Source: Allobosea sp. OK403 (GTDB lineage: Bacteria; Pseudomonadota; Alphaproteobacteria; Rhizobiales; Beijerinckiaceae). Taken from it: a stretch of 64,000 bases of DNA. Below, in pieces: positions 17,949-26,847 of this stretch (within the stretch, counting starts at the first letter, position 1; the number at the start of each line of letters is the position of its first letter). A program made the position numbers and the translations under genes. The notes beneath the pieces are model-generated. The model did no database searches. It was given only the letters and a program-made list of their open reading frames with translations, and had not been told where the DNA came from. The stretch covers positions 326,001-390,000 of the forward strand of contig NZ_FOQV01000004.1 in assembly GCF_900113835.1 (NCBI RefSeq), read 5' to 3'.

Positions 17949-20282
17949 TCACGAAGGCCGCCGAACCGGCGGATCATAAGCCTGGATCGGCGGCAGGTTG
18001 CCGTCGAAGCGCTCGACCTGGACAGTGGTCAATTGTCCCGTACAGCCCTGCGCCAGCGCCGAGGTGCCGACATCCCGGGTCAGGACGTTGGGATTGCCGT
18101 GGACGCAGAGCGGCTTGTCCTCCTCGGGATCGACCGGATCGTACCAGGCGCCGGTCGGCAGCTGGACCACGCCCAGGCGGATGCCGTCGGTGACATGGAC
18201 GCCGGCCAGGCAGGCGCCGCGCTCGTTGAAGATGCGGATGATGTCGCCGTCAGCGATGCCGCGCTCGGCCGCATCCTGCGGATGCATGCGCGCGACCTCG
18301 CGGCCGCGATGCTTGGCGCCGCTACTGTGGCCGCCGAAGTCGAACTGGCTGTGCAGCCGCGTGCGCGGCTGGTTGGCGACGAGGACGACGGGCGAGGCCG
18401 CGTCGGGCACATTGGTGTCTCCTAGCCAGGTCGGATGGCCAGGACAATCCGCCTCGCCGAAGCTCGCGATCCTCTGCGAGAAGATCTCCAGCTTGCCGCT
18501 CGGCGTCGGCAGTGGATGCGCTACCGGGTCGGTGCGAAAGGCCCGCAGGCGCCCGCCATCATCGGCCTGCTGGGGCATGTCGTAGCCCTCGCTCGCCTGG
18601 AACTCGGCAAAGCTCGGCGCCGGCAGGCCGGCCTCGGCGAGTGCGGCCCGCGTCGGCTCATAGAGATGCTCGAGCCATTGCCGGACCGTACGGCCCTCGG
18701 TGAAGGCCTGGGCCGTGCCCAGCCGCTCGGCGAGATCGGCGAAGATCGCGTAGTCGTCGCGCGCCTCGCCATAAGGAGCGATCACGGGCCGCATCGGCAC
18801 GAGCAGCGGATCATTGGCATTGCCGCCGATGTCCTCGCGCTCCAGCGTCATCGTGCAGGGCAGGACGATGTCGGCGTGGCGGGCCGTCGCCGTCCAGGCC
18901 AGTTCGTGGACGACGAGCGTGTCGAGCCTGGCGAAAGCCTGCTTCAGCCGGTTCAGGTCCTGGTGATGATGGAACGGATTGCCGCCGGCCCAGTAGACCA
19001 GCTTGATCTGCGGATAGGTCCGGGTCTGGCCGTTATAGCGATAGCTCGCGCCGGGGTTCAGCAGCATGTCCGAGATGCGCGCCACCGGAATGAAGTCGGT
19101 GACGGCATTGCGCCCCTGCGGCAGGGTCGGCATCGGCACGGCGTTGTAGCGCCGGCCGTAATAACCGATCGCACCCAGCGCATAGCCATAGCCGCCGCCC
19201 GGCAGGCCGATCTGGCCGAGCGCGGCCGCCAGCACCATGCCCATCCAGACCGGCTGCTCGCCATGCTCGGCCCGCTGCAGCGCATGCGCCACGACGATCA
19301 GCGCGCGCTTGCCATGCAGCCGCCTGGCCAGCGCCGTGATCGCCTGCGCCGACACGCCGGTGATGGCGGCGGCCCAGGCGGCATCCTTGGGCTGTCCGTC
19401 GGCCTTACCCAACAGATAATCCTCGAAGACCGGCCAGCCGACAGTGTAGCGCTCCAGGAAATCGCGGTCGTGCAGCCCCGCGACGACGAGGCTGTGGACC
19501 AGCGCCATCATCAGCGCCGTGTCGGTGCCCGGGATGCTGGAGAGCCATTCGGCGCCGGCTTCCTCCGGCAGATCGCCGCGCAGCGGGCCGACCAGTACGA
19601 AGTCGCAGCCCCGCTCATGGGCGCGCTGCATCGCGCCGCGCTCGACATGCTTGCTGCTGCCGCCGCCCGTGACCATGCTGTTCTTCAGCGCCATGCCGCC
19701 AAAGGCGAGCACGATCTCGCTGTGCTCAGCGATCTGCTCCCAGGAGACGTTGCGCTTCACCAGATCCTCGTAGTCGCCGATGATATGCGGCACGAGGACG
19801 GAAGAGGCGCCCGAGGAGTAGCTGTTGACCGACTTCACATAGCCGCCGGTCGAGGTGTTGAGGAAACGATGGACCTGGCTTTGGGCATGGTGGAAGCGCC
19901 CGGCGCTGGACCAGCCATAGGAGCCGCCGAAGATCGCGCCCGGGCCGAAATCGTCGCGCACCCGCCTGAGTTCGCCCGCAAGCTTGTCGAGCACGGCGCT
20001 CCACGACATCGGCACATATTCGTCGCGGCCGCGGCGCTCATCGGGTCCCGGCCCGTTCTCCAGCCAGCCCCGGCGCACCATCGGCTGCGCGATGCGGGCG
20101 CGGTGGCGCAGCGCGCCCGGAAAATTCTGGATGATTTCGTTGGGATCGGGATCGCCGGCATGGGGCCTGACCTCCAGCTCGCCATCCTTCATCCGCGCCG
20201 AGAACACACCCCAATGCGAGGTGTGCGGCCGGAAACCCTCTTCCAGCGGAGCCTCGGAGATCGGGGCGGTCAACGTCGTCAT
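17949..20282 (-). CDS. Molybdopterin oxidoreductase of DMSO/TMAO/biotin-sulfoxide reductase type, cytoplasmic
   Basis: Mo-bisMGD enzyme of 777 residues that would reduce an S- or N-oxide. The motif SYGWSSAGRFHHAQSQVHRF corresponds to the region holding the serine ligand of molybdenum in DMSO reductase. There is no N-terminal cysteine cluster for an iron-sulfur centre and no twin-arginine leader; the protein starts TTLTAPISEAP, so it should act in the cytoplasm like BisC rather than in the periplasm like TorA or DorA. The dinucleotide-binding domain is seen near the C-terminus (ANQPRTRLHSQFD, VQLPTGAWYDP). It stands alone, without cytochrome or chaperone genes. The Mo/W uptake cluster 8 kb away makes it a plausible client. 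Confidence 0.86.
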   Translation of the reverse strand: MTTLTAPISEAPLEEGFRPHTSHWGVFSARMKDGELEVRPHAGDPDPNEIIQNFPGALRHRARIAQPMVRRGWLENGPGPDERRGRDEYVPMSWSAVLDKLAGELRRVRDDFGPGAIFGGSYGWSSAGRFHHAQSQVHRFLNTSTGGYVKSVNSYSSGASSVLVPHIIGDYEDLVKRNVSWEQIAEHSEIVLAFGGMALKNSMVTGGGSSKHVERGAMQRAHERGCDFVLVGPLRGDLPEEAGAEWLSSIPGTDTALMMALVHSLVVAGLHDRDFLERYTVGWPVFEDYLLGKADGQPKDAAWAAAITGVSAQAITALARRLHGKRALIVVAHALQRAEHGEQPVWMGMVLAAALGQIGLPGGGYGYALGAIGYYGRRYNAVPMPTLPQGRNAVTDFIPVARISDMLLNPGASYRYNGQTRTYPQIKLVYWAGGNPFHHHQDLNRLKQAFARLDTLVVHELAWTATARHADIVLPCTMTLEREDIGGNANDPLLVPMRPVIAPYGEARDDYAIFADLAERLGTAQAFTEGRTVRQWLEHLYEPTRAALAEAGLPAPSFAEFQASEGYDMPQQADDGGRLRAFRTDPVAHPLPTPSGKLEIFSQRIASFGEADCPGHPTWLGDTNVPDAASPVVLVANQPRTRLHSQFDFGGHSSGAKHRGREVARMHPQDAAERGIADGDIIRIFNERGACLAGVHVTDGIRLGVVQLPTGAWYDPVDPEEDKPLCVHGNPNVLTRDVGTSALAQGCTGQLTTVQVERFDGNLPPIQAYDPPVRRPS

Positions 20283-20963
20283 CGTGGTGCTTCCAGCTGC
20301 CGGACAGGTGACGGAAGCCTAGGACATCTTCGCTGGGAGAACGAGAGCCGTGGCGAAAGGGGGGAATGCGTCCGGCGGTGGTCTGGGCGCGCCTTGAGAT
20401 GCCCCAGCAGGGGCGGAGGCGGGGGCAAGTTTAAAATCATCCCCTCACCTTTTCACTGCAGCCGCGACGCCCTCTTCCCTTCTCCCGAATTGGAAGGTGG
20501 CGCGGAGCTCCGGTCCGAAGCGCGTCATGGTCAGGCTTGACCCGACCATCTCGTAAACCAGAGCGCTCTGGTCATGAGATTCTCAGGGCGCGCAAGCCCG
20601 AGAATGACGCTCTGAAGTGCTTAGGCGAGCCGGCATAGATTCAAATCCACCACCACGACTTGTCGCGCATATCCCGAAGGCTCATGCGACCTCTGAAAAG
20701 CCGCACGAAGAACCATACGAGCACACACGCGCCAATCACGCCCTGTCCGATGAGCAACCGGAACCAAACGCCCGACAGGCCGATCTCTCATGTCTGCCAC
20801 ATACTCGCGCGCTTTTTTTGAAGGGCGGCTATGGGTCAAAAGCGATCTTATAGATGCCGTTGAGCCGACGTTCGCTTCCGGGCAGCAATCCAACCTCCGC
20901 TGTCGGGAGCCGGACATTTGCGACCCAGCCCAAACCTATTGACAGGCCCCTGGCGATCAGACG
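20283..20963. other. Long intergenic stretch without a recognisable gene
   Basis: About 680 bp between the molybdoenzyme start and the LysR stop. It holds the inverted repeat at 20523-20609. The part from about 20640 to 20940 has lower GC than the flanks and short open frames on both strands, none with a recognisable product, ribosome site or neighbour-like codon use. It may be an eroded insertion or a long regulatory region. Confidence 0.5.
20523..20609. repeat. Imperfect inverted repeat (CGTCAT...AATGACG)
   Basis: Left arm CGTCATGGTCAGGCTTGACC, right arm ending GCAAGCCCGAGAATGACG, with an inner palindrome CCAGAGCGCTCTGG at about 20557-20570. It resembles the element at 44661-44751 in arm sequence (GGCTTG, CCGAG). 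Confidence 0.6.
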
Positions 20964-21935
20964 CTAAACAGCAGGATCAGCCTCGCCCCTGGGCAGCGCA
21001 TTCTGCAGTTGCGCCTCAGACGATCGGCCCCCTCCGAACGGTTCGAGCCGCAACGTTGCCCGTCGCATCAGATCGAGAAGATGCAGCGCCGCCGGCGTTA
21101 GCGGCAGATCGGCCCGCCGTACCACCACGAGCGCCGGCGCGGTCAGCTCCTCCATGATCTTGATCGTAGTCAGGGCTTGCCCCGTCATCTCGAAATCCTG
21201 CCACTGGCCCGGCACCATCGCGAGCAGATCGCTGTTGGCGAGGCAGGTCAGCAAGGTGAGCGCGGACTGGCTGCGTACGGCCAGATGGGGCGCGGGCAGG
21301 TCATGGCCTGCAAAGAAGGCGTTGATCTCGGCGCCGTCGTCGGCCGTGATCGACGTCGTCACCCAGTCCTGTCCCGCAAGCTCGCGCAGGGAAGTCGCGC
21401 CTGCCAGCGGATGCCCGGCCCGGCAGAGCACGACGCGGCGGTTCTGGAAGAGCACCTCGAGGCTGAGCTCCGGGACGGCCTGCGCCCCGCCTTCCGGGCC
21501 GATGTAGAAATCGACCGAGCCGTCCCGCAGCCGTGTTTCGAGCGTGGGATAGAAGCCCTCGATGATATGCAGCTTGATGTTCGGATAGCGCGCCCGGAAG
21601 GGCCGCAGGCTCGATGGCAGCAGCGCCAGATGCGCGGCGATCGACAGGCCGACCGTCACGGTGCCGGTGCCGGCCCCGCGTAGCTGTTCCATTTCCTCGC
21701 GCGTGCGCCGGATCTCCGACAGGATCGAGCGCGCGCGGGCGATGAAGGCCTGGCCCAGAGGCGTGGCGACGACGCCGCGCGCGCGCCGTTCGAACAAGGG
21801 CGCTCCCAGCTCGCGCTCCAGCATGGCGAGGCTGCGCGTCAGCGCCGGCTGCGCGAGCCGCAAATGGCGCGACGCTGCCCGGACGCTGCCGCGCTCGGCG
21901 ATCGCGACGACCTCCTCGAAGTGATGAAGCTTCAC
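20964..21935 (-). CDS. LysR-family regulator of the adjacent catabolic operon
   Basis: 323 residues: winged helix-turn-helix at about 1-60 (MKLHHFEEVVAIAERGSVRAASRHL, then AQPALTRSLAMLERELG), effector domain from about 92 (GTVTVGLSIAAHLALLP). The C-terminal tail of about 20 residues (GGGRSSEAQLQNALPRG) is longer than usual. It is transcribed divergently from the VOC dioxygenase gene with 160 bp between starts, containing a candidate operator at 21967-21996. It therefore probably controls the dioxygenase-to-TRAP operon in response to the substrate or a ring-cleavage intermediate. The runs written here are the start of the N-terminal domain only. Confidence 0.9.
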   Translation of the reverse strand: MKLHHFEEVVAIAERGSVRAASRHLRLAQPALTRSLAMLERELGAPLFERRARGVVATPLGQAFIARARSILSEIRRTREEMEQLRGAGTGTVTVGLSIAAHLALLPSSLRPFRARYPNIKLHIIEGFYPTLETRLRDGSVDFYIGPEGGAQAVPELSLEVLFQNRRVVLCRAGHPLAGATSLRELAGQDWVTTSITADDGAEINAFFAGHDLPAPHLAVRSQSALTLLTCLANSDLLAMVPGQWQDFEMTGQALTTIKIMEELTAPALVVVRRADLPLTPAALHLLDLMRRATLRLEPFGGGRSSEAQLQNALPRGEADPAV

Positions 21936-21966
21936 GGCGCGGCCTCCATTACGAAGAATATCGAAG

Positions 21967-21996
21967 TGATGCCGAACCGCTATCGCTTTGGCATTC
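21967..21996. promoter_or_regulatory. Candidate LysR operator between divergent genes
   Basis: Imperfect inverted repeat TGATGCCGAA, ten bases, TTTGGCATTC: eight of ten positions pair. It is centred about 46 bp upstream of the LysR start and about 115 bp upstream of the dioxygenase start. LysR-type sites are usually interrupted dyads of this kind. Binding is inferred. Confidence 0.45.
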
Positions 21997-22095
21997 TTGT
22001 CATCTGTTCAGGTATATCCCTATCCGCTAGCTCTGTTCCACCGAAAACGCAGGCGCCACGCCCTCACCGGAAGAATGGCGCCGCAGGAGGAACGC

Positions 22096-22677
22096 ATGGA
22101 CATCATCAAGCCCGCCTTCCATCACGTCACGTTCAAGACCAGCCGGCTCGTGGAAATGGTCGCCTGGTACGGCCGGGTGGTCGGCGCCACACCGAATTTC
22201 CAGGATGCGAACAATGCCTGGACCACGAATGACGCGGCCAATCACCGCGTCGCCTTCCTGTCGGCGCCCGGGCTCGGCGACGATCCCGACAAGCGCAGCC
22301 ATAACGGCATGCACCACAGCGCCTTCGAGTATGAGAGCTTCGACGATCTGATGTCGTCCTATGCCCGGCTGCGCGACGAGGGCATCGCGCCGGCCTTCTG
22401 CCTCGACCACGGCATGACGATCTCGCTCTACTATCGCGATCCCGAGGGCAATTTCGTCGAGCTGCAATGCGACAGCTATGGCGACTGGAAGCAGTCCAGC
22501 GCGTGGATGCGGACCTCGCCCGACTTCAAGGCCAATCCGATCGGGACCTTCTTCGATCCCGAGCGCGTCTATCGGGCCCATAAGGATGGTGCGGGCTTCG
22601 ACGCGCTGCACGTCGGAATGCGCAAAGGCGACTACGAGCCGGCCGGCGCGCCGCCCGATCTCGGCCTGCCGATCTGA
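22096..22677 (+). CDS. VOC-family ring-cleavage dioxygenase-like protein
   Basis: Single vicinal-oxygen-chelate protein of 193 residues, related to catechol extradiol dioxygenases. Metal ligands expected from the family are the first His in AFHHVTFKT (residues 9-10), a second in GMHHSAFEYES and the late Glu in GNFVELQCD, so the 2-His-1-carboxylate set appears complete. The start at 22096 has a strong GCAGGAGG ribosome site seven bases upstream. It is the first gene of an apparent operon running to the TRAP permease. Ring cleavage of a hydroxylated aromatic is the best reading in this context; glyoxalase-type or other VOC activities are alternatives. Confidence 0.8.
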   Translation: MDIIKPAFHHVTFKTSRLVEMVAWYGRVVGATPNFQDANNAWTTNDAANHRVAFLSAPGLGDDPDKRSHNGMHHSAFEYESFDDLMSSYARLRDEGIAPAFCLDHGMTISLYYRDPEGNFVELQCDSYGDWKQSSAWMRTSPDFKANPIGTFFDPERVYRAHKDGAGFDALHVGMRKGDYEPAGAPPDLGLPI

Positions 22678-22701
22678 CGGCGCGGCGGCGGCTCGTCGGC
22701 G

Positions 22702-23124
22702 ATGACGCTCCGGCTTACCCTCGAGGATCGCGTGGCGATCGAGGATCTGATCCAGCGCCACGCCTGGCTGATCGACCATGGCGAATCCGACCGCATCGGG
22801 GAGCTGTTCACACAGGACGCGGCGCTCTACGGCATCGGTCCGGATAAGCTCGGGCGTGCCGCCATCGCGAATTGGGGAGCCGAGCGTGCCGCGATGCGCG
22901 ACCGGCGCTCGCGCCACGTCCAGAGCAATATCCTGATCGAGCCGATCTCGCCGGAGACAGCGCGCGGATGCGTCGTGTTGACGCTCTACCGTCATGACGG
23001 GCCGGGGCCGGGCTCAGCCACGCCGTTCCTGATCTGCGAATACGACGACCGCTACCGCAAGGACGCGGACAGAGCATGGCGCTTCACGGAGCGGCGCCTG
23101 TCCGTGCTCTTCGGCGAAACCTGA
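22702..23124 (+). CDS. SnoaL-like / NTF2-fold protein
   Basis: 140 residues with the SnoaL-like pattern: an N-terminal helix pair EDRVAIEDLIQRHAWLIDHGESDRIGELF, in which the Asp-His-Gly turn is common, then strands DAALYGIG, RHVQSNILIEPI and a final FTERRLSVLF. Proteins of this fold include the small subunit of aromatic-ring dioxygenases, isomerases and dehydratases. Its place, 24 bp after the VOC gene and before the FAH hydrolase, suggests a role in the same degradative route, but no reaction can be assigned. Confidence 0.75.
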   Translation: MTLRLTLEDRVAIEDLIQRHAWLIDHGESDRIGELFTQDAALYGIGPDKLGRAAIANWGAERAAMRDRRSRHVQSNILIEPISPETARGCVVLTLYRHDGPGPGSATPFLICEYDDRYRKDADRAWRFTERRLSVLFGET

Positions 23125-23186
23125 CCACAAGCCGACCCCGGCTGGCCCTGCTACGGCCGCTACATGTTTCAGAAGGAGTGCCTTCG

Positions 23187-24071
23187 ATGCGTCTCGCCAC
23201 CATCTCCCGCGAGGGCAAGGCCCGGCTCGCGGTCTATCGCGGCCAGGATCTCGTCGATCTCTCAGTGGCCGGCCCCGGCCTGCCGGAAACCATGCTCGCC
23301 TTCGTCGAAGGCGGTGAAGTGGCGCGGGCAGCCGTCGCAGCCGCGCTCGACAAGGCACCTGCCTCGGCAGTGCTCGACCCGGAGCGGGCAACCTTCCTGC
23401 CGGTGTTGCCGCGCCCAGGCAAGATCATCTGCGTCGGCCTCAACTATGCCGATCATTCGGCCGAGAGCGGCTTCAAGCAGCCGGATTATCCGACGCTCTT
23501 CGGCCGCTTCTCCACGACGCTGATCGGTCATCGGGCGCCGATGATCCGGCCGAACCTCTCGGACCAGCTCGACTATGAAGGGGAGATCGCCGCAGTGATC
23601 GGCAGGCACGGCAAATATGTGCCGAAGGCCACCGCGCTCGATCTCGTCGCCGGCTATGCCGTCTTCAACGAGGGTTCGGTGCGCGAGTACCAGTTCAAGT
23701 CGCCGCAATGGACGGTCGGCAAGAACTTCGACAGCACGGGTGCCTTCGGCCCGGCTCTGATCACCGCCGACGAACTGCCTCCAGGCGCCAAGGGGCTGAA
23801 GCTCGAGACCCGCCTCAACGGCCAGACCGTTCAGAGCGCCTCGACCGACACAATGGTCTTCGATGTGGCGAGCCTGATCGCGATCATCAGCGAGGCGATC
23901 AGTCTGGAGCCGGGCGATGTCATCGTCACCGGGACGCCGGCGGGCGTCGGCGGCGCGCGCAAGCCGCCGCTCTTCATGAAGCCTGGCGATGTCTGCGAGG
24001 TCGAGGTCGAGGGCATCGGCCTGCTGGTCAATCCCATCGCTCAGGAAGCCGCCGCCCAGACCGCCGCCTGA
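23187..24071 (+). CDS. Fumarylacetoacetate hydrolase family protein
   Basis: 294 residues. The start at 23187 (MRLATISREGK) is set by AGAAGGAG nine bases upstream. The FAH domain begins about residue 70 (GKIICVGLNYADHSAES) and contains the metal-binding acidic set in DYEGEIAAVIG, with the later glycine-rich VTGTPAGVGGARKPPLFMKPGD typical of acylpyruvate hydrolases and oxaloacetate decarboxylase-like members. In an aromatic pathway it would hydrolyse or isomerise the acylpyruvate made by ring cleavage. Specificity is not readable from the sequence. Confidence 0.87.
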   Translation: MRLATISREGKARLAVYRGQDLVDLSVAGPGLPETMLAFVEGGEVARAAVAAALDKAPASAVLDPERATFLPVLPRPGKIICVGLNYADHSAESGFKQPDYPTLFGRFSTTLIGHRAPMIRPNLSDQLDYEGEIAAVIGRHGKYVPKATALDLVAGYAVFNEGSVREYQFKSPQWTVGKNFDSTGAFGPALITADELPPGAKGLKLETRLNGQTVQSASTDTMVFDVASLIAIISEAISLEPGDVIVTGTPAGVGGARKPPLFMKPGDVCEVEVEGIGLLVNPIAQEAAAQTAA

Positions 24072-24111
24072 CCGGGCGGGCATCGCGGAGCAGGACGAAA
24101 GGGGACGTGCG

Positions 24112-25773
24112 GTGAAAGACAGTGGCAACCTGATCGACGTGCTGATCGCCGGCGCTGGCCCCGTGGGGCTCGCCGCCGCCATCGAACTCGGCCGCCGCGG
24201 CGTGCGCTGCCTTGTGGTCGAGCGTAACGACCGGGTCGGCTACGCGCCGCGCGCGAAGACGACGAATGTCCGCACGCGCGAGCATCTGCGCCGTTGGGGG
24301 ATCGCCGACAGGCTGCGCGAGGTCTCGCCGATGCCGCGCGACTATCCCTCGAACGTCGTCTTTGCCACGCGGATGACGGGCCCCAGGCTCGCGCGTTTCG
24401 AGAACGCGTTGAATGGCAGCCCGGCGCGCAATGACCTCTATTCCGAATCCGCCCAGTGGGTGCCGCAATATGTGCTGGAGGAGGTTCTGCGCGAGCATGC
24501 GGCCTCGCTGCCGGGCGTGACCATTAGCTTCAGCACCGAACTTGCCTCCTTCACGCAGGATGGCGGCGGTGTGACGAGCGAGCTCAAGGACCTTTCGACG
24601 GGGGCCGTGCGCCGCGTCGGGAGTGCCTACCTCATCGGCGCCGACGGAGCGCGCAGCCTGGTTCGCGACGCCATCGGCGCGACAATGACCGGCGACAGGG
24701 CCTATTCGCGCAACTACAACATCATCTTCCGCGCTCCCAACCTCGCCAGCCGCCACGCGCATGGCGAGGCGATCATGTACTGGATGATCAACGAGGAGCT
24801 GCCTTCGCTGCTCGGGCCGATGGATGGGCAGGGGCTGTGGTTCTTCATGGTCACCAAGCTCGCCAACGACATCGATCCGGCGAGCGTCGATCCCGTCGCC
24901 CTGATCCGCCAGGGCACCGGCCTCCACGACCTCGAGATCGAGATCGTCAGCAAGGACCCTTGGGTCGCGCACAAGCTGGTTGCGGATCGTTACGAGAAGG
25001 GGCGCGTCTTCCTTGCCGGCGACGCCTGCCATCTCCACCCGCCCTTCGGCGGCTTCGGCATGAACATGGGCATCGGCGATGCGGTCGATCTCGGCTGGAA
25101 GCTGGCCGCCGTGCTCCAGGGCTGGGGCGCGCCGGAACTGCTGGCGAGCTACGAGGCGGAGCGGCGCCCGGTGCATGAGCGCACCATCGCGGAAGCGGTG
25201 ATCAATTACGGCGTGCTCGGCAATCAGCTCGTCCGGCCGGGTCTGGAGGATTCCGGGCCGCTTGGCGAGGCGACGCGCCGCGAGGTCGGCGAGATCATCG
25301 AGGCGACCAAGCTGCGCGAATTCAGGACGCTCGGCATCGTGCTGGGCTCCCGCTACGCGGATTCGCCCATCATCGTGCCGGATGGCAGCGAGCCGCCGCC
25401 GGAACATTTCATGCTCTATGTGCCCTCGGCTCATCCCGGCTGCCTCGCTCCGCATCTGTGGCTGAACGACGGCTCGTCGCTCTACGACCATTTCGGCTCC
25501 GGATTCACGCTGCTCGTCACGGCAGGTGAGACGCAGCAGGCGGCAGGCTTCGCAGCTGCGGCCGAGCACCTCGGAGTTCCGCTGACGGTTCTCGCACCGG
25601 GCGACCGGCGCTTGCCTGCGCGCTACGCTGCGCGGTTCGCGCTGATACGGCCGGACCAACACGTCGCCTGGCGCGGCGATGCCCTGCCCGCTGATGCCGC
25701 GGGACTGCTCGCGCGCGTCACCGGGGCGATCGAAAAGGGAGCGGTCGCACCGGAATCTGCTACGGCCGCATAG
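24112..25773 (+). CDS. FAD-dependent aromatic monooxygenase (PHBH/MhpA type)
   Basis: 553-residue flavoprotein hydroxylase. FAD motifs are in order: GxGxxG in IAGAGPVGLAAAIELGRRG near the N-terminus, the DG motif IGADGARSLV near 170, and the GD motif FLAGDACHLHPPFGGFG near 300. The last 150 residues form the thioredoxin-like C-terminal domain seen in phenol-hydroxylase/MhpA-like members. The start is GTG at 24112 with GAAAGGGGAC before it. The likely job is ring hydroxylation of an aromatic acid or phenol ahead of the VOC dioxygenase. Confidence 0.87.
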   Translation: MKDSGNLIDVLIAGAGPVGLAAAIELGRRGVRCLVVERNDRVGYAPRAKTTNVRTREHLRRWGIADRLREVSPMPRDYPSNVVFATRMTGPRLARFENALNGSPARNDLYSESAQWVPQYVLEEVLREHAASLPGVTISFSTELASFTQDGGGVTSELKDLSTGAVRRVGSAYLIGADGARSLVRDAIGATMTGDRAYSRNYNIIFRAPNLASRHAHGEAIMYWMINEELPSLLGPMDGQGLWFFMVTKLANDIDPASVDPVALIRQGTGLHDLEIEIVSKDPWVAHKLVADRYEKGRVFLAGDACHLHPPFGGFGMNMGIGDAVDLGWKLAAVLQGWGAPELLASYEAERRPVHERTIAEAVINYGVLGNQLVRPGLEDSGPLGEATRREVGEIIEATKLREFRTLGIVLGSRYADSPIIVPDGSEPPPEHFMLYVPSAHPGCLAPHLWLNDGSSLYDHFGSGFTLLVTAGETQQAAGFAAAAEHLGVPLTVLAPGDRRLPARYAARFALIRPDQHVAWRGDALPADAAGLLARVTGAIEKGAVAPESATAA

Positions 25774-25806
25774 AAGACCAACGACAAAAGAACCGGGGAG
25801 GAAACG

Positions 25807-26847
25807 ATGATACGAGGAATGGCGGACGCCCTGCTGTGCGCCCTGTTCGGCCTGTCTCTCTCGGCGGCGGGGGCTATCGCGCAGACCATCGAGCTCAAGG
25901 TCTCGCATTACCTGCCTCCCAACCACCAGCTTCACAAGAAGCTCGAAGAGTGGGGCGATGATCTTGCCAAGCGTTCAGGCGGGCGGCTCAAGCTCACGAT
26001 CTTCCCCGCCGCGCAGATGGGACCGATGCCGCGGCAATACGACCTCGCCCGCACCGGCGTCGCCGATATCTCCTTCTTCCTGCACGGTGCGCTGCCGGGG
26101 CGCTTCCCGCTCACGGAACTCACCCAGATCCCTTACGTCTTCAATCGCGGTGAAGGCTCTGCCTCCAAAGCGATCAGTACTGCCGAGGCCTCCGCGATCG
26201 TGACCGGGATGGCCGCCGATCTCGCCGCCGAGCATGAGGGCACGAAGCTGCTCTACTTTATCGCCACGCCGACGGTGAGCCTGTTCTTCAACCGCGGCGC
26301 CGTGCGCGACCCTGCCGCGATGCGCGGCCTGCGTATCAGGCACAACGGGCCGATCGCGTCCGCGATGATCGAAGTCTGGGGCGGCAGCCCCGCAGCGGTC
26401 ACGCCAGCGGAGCTTTCCGACGCGCTGGCCAAGGGCACCATCACCGGCATGCTGTTCAATTACGAGGCAGCCAAGTCCTTCCAGATGGCCGAGAGCATGA
26501 AGTCGGTGACTCCGGTGAAGGCGTCCGCAGGCACCTTCGCGCTGGTCATGAATGCCGAGCGCTACAAGTCTCTCCCGGAAGATCTGCGCAAGATCATCGA
26601 TGAAACCACGGGACCGGAGGCCGCGCGCAAGATCGGTGCGCTCTACGACGCGGCCGAGGATGACGGTGAGAAGTATCTGCGTGCGGCCAATGTCGAGATC
26701 GTCGATCTGACGCCGGCCGAGCGCGCCACCTTCGAGGAGAGGACCAAGCCCATCGCCGCCACCTTCCTGGCCAAGGCCGAGGCGAAGAACGCCAAGGCGC
26801 GCGATTTCTACGAGCGGCTGCGCGCGGCCGTGGGCGGAACCCAATGA
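25807..26847 (+). CDS. dctP: TRAP transporter substrate-binding protein, DctP family
   Basis: Periplasmic receptor of 346 residues with a signal peptide ending AAGAIAQ, then the DctP fold starting TIELKVSHYLPPNHQLH. The TRAP signature arginine that holds the ligand carboxylate is probably in LRIRHNGP. GGAGGAAACG upstream sets the ATG at 25807. The stop overlaps the start of the small permease gene (ATGA). Because TRAP receptors mostly bind organic acids, this one should import the aromatic or other carboxylate degraded by the preceding enzymes. Confidence 0.88.
   Translation: MIRGMADALLCALFGLSLSAAGAIAQTIELKVSHYLPPNHQLHKKLEEWGDDLAKRSGGRLKLTIFPAAQMGPMPRQYDLARTGVADISFFLHGALPGRFPLTELTQIPYVFNRGEGSASKAISTAEASAIVTGMAADLAAEHEGTKLLYFIATPTVSLFFNRGAVRDPAAMRGLRIRHNGPIASAMIEVWGGSPAAVTPAELSDALAKGTITGMLFNYEAAKSFQMAESMKSVTPVKASAGTFALVMNAERYKSLPEDLRKIIDETTGPEAARKIGALYDAAEDDGEKYLRAANVEIVDLTPAERATFEERTKPIAATFLAKAEAKNAKARDFYERLRAAVGGTQ

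Noticed and set aside
20617..20917. Two overlapping small frames on opposite strands in the 20.3-20.96 kb gap
   Set aside because: No ribosome site, no recognisable domain, and both are compatible with chance in a non-coding stretch.
24028..25935. Open frame of 635 codons antisense to the FAD monooxygenase
   Set aside because: It is one of many long antisense frames produced by GC-rich third positions (others at 11694-13625, 27305-28747, 4131-5558). Their products are rich in Arg, Gly and His, lack domains, and lie opposite clearly recognisable genes.
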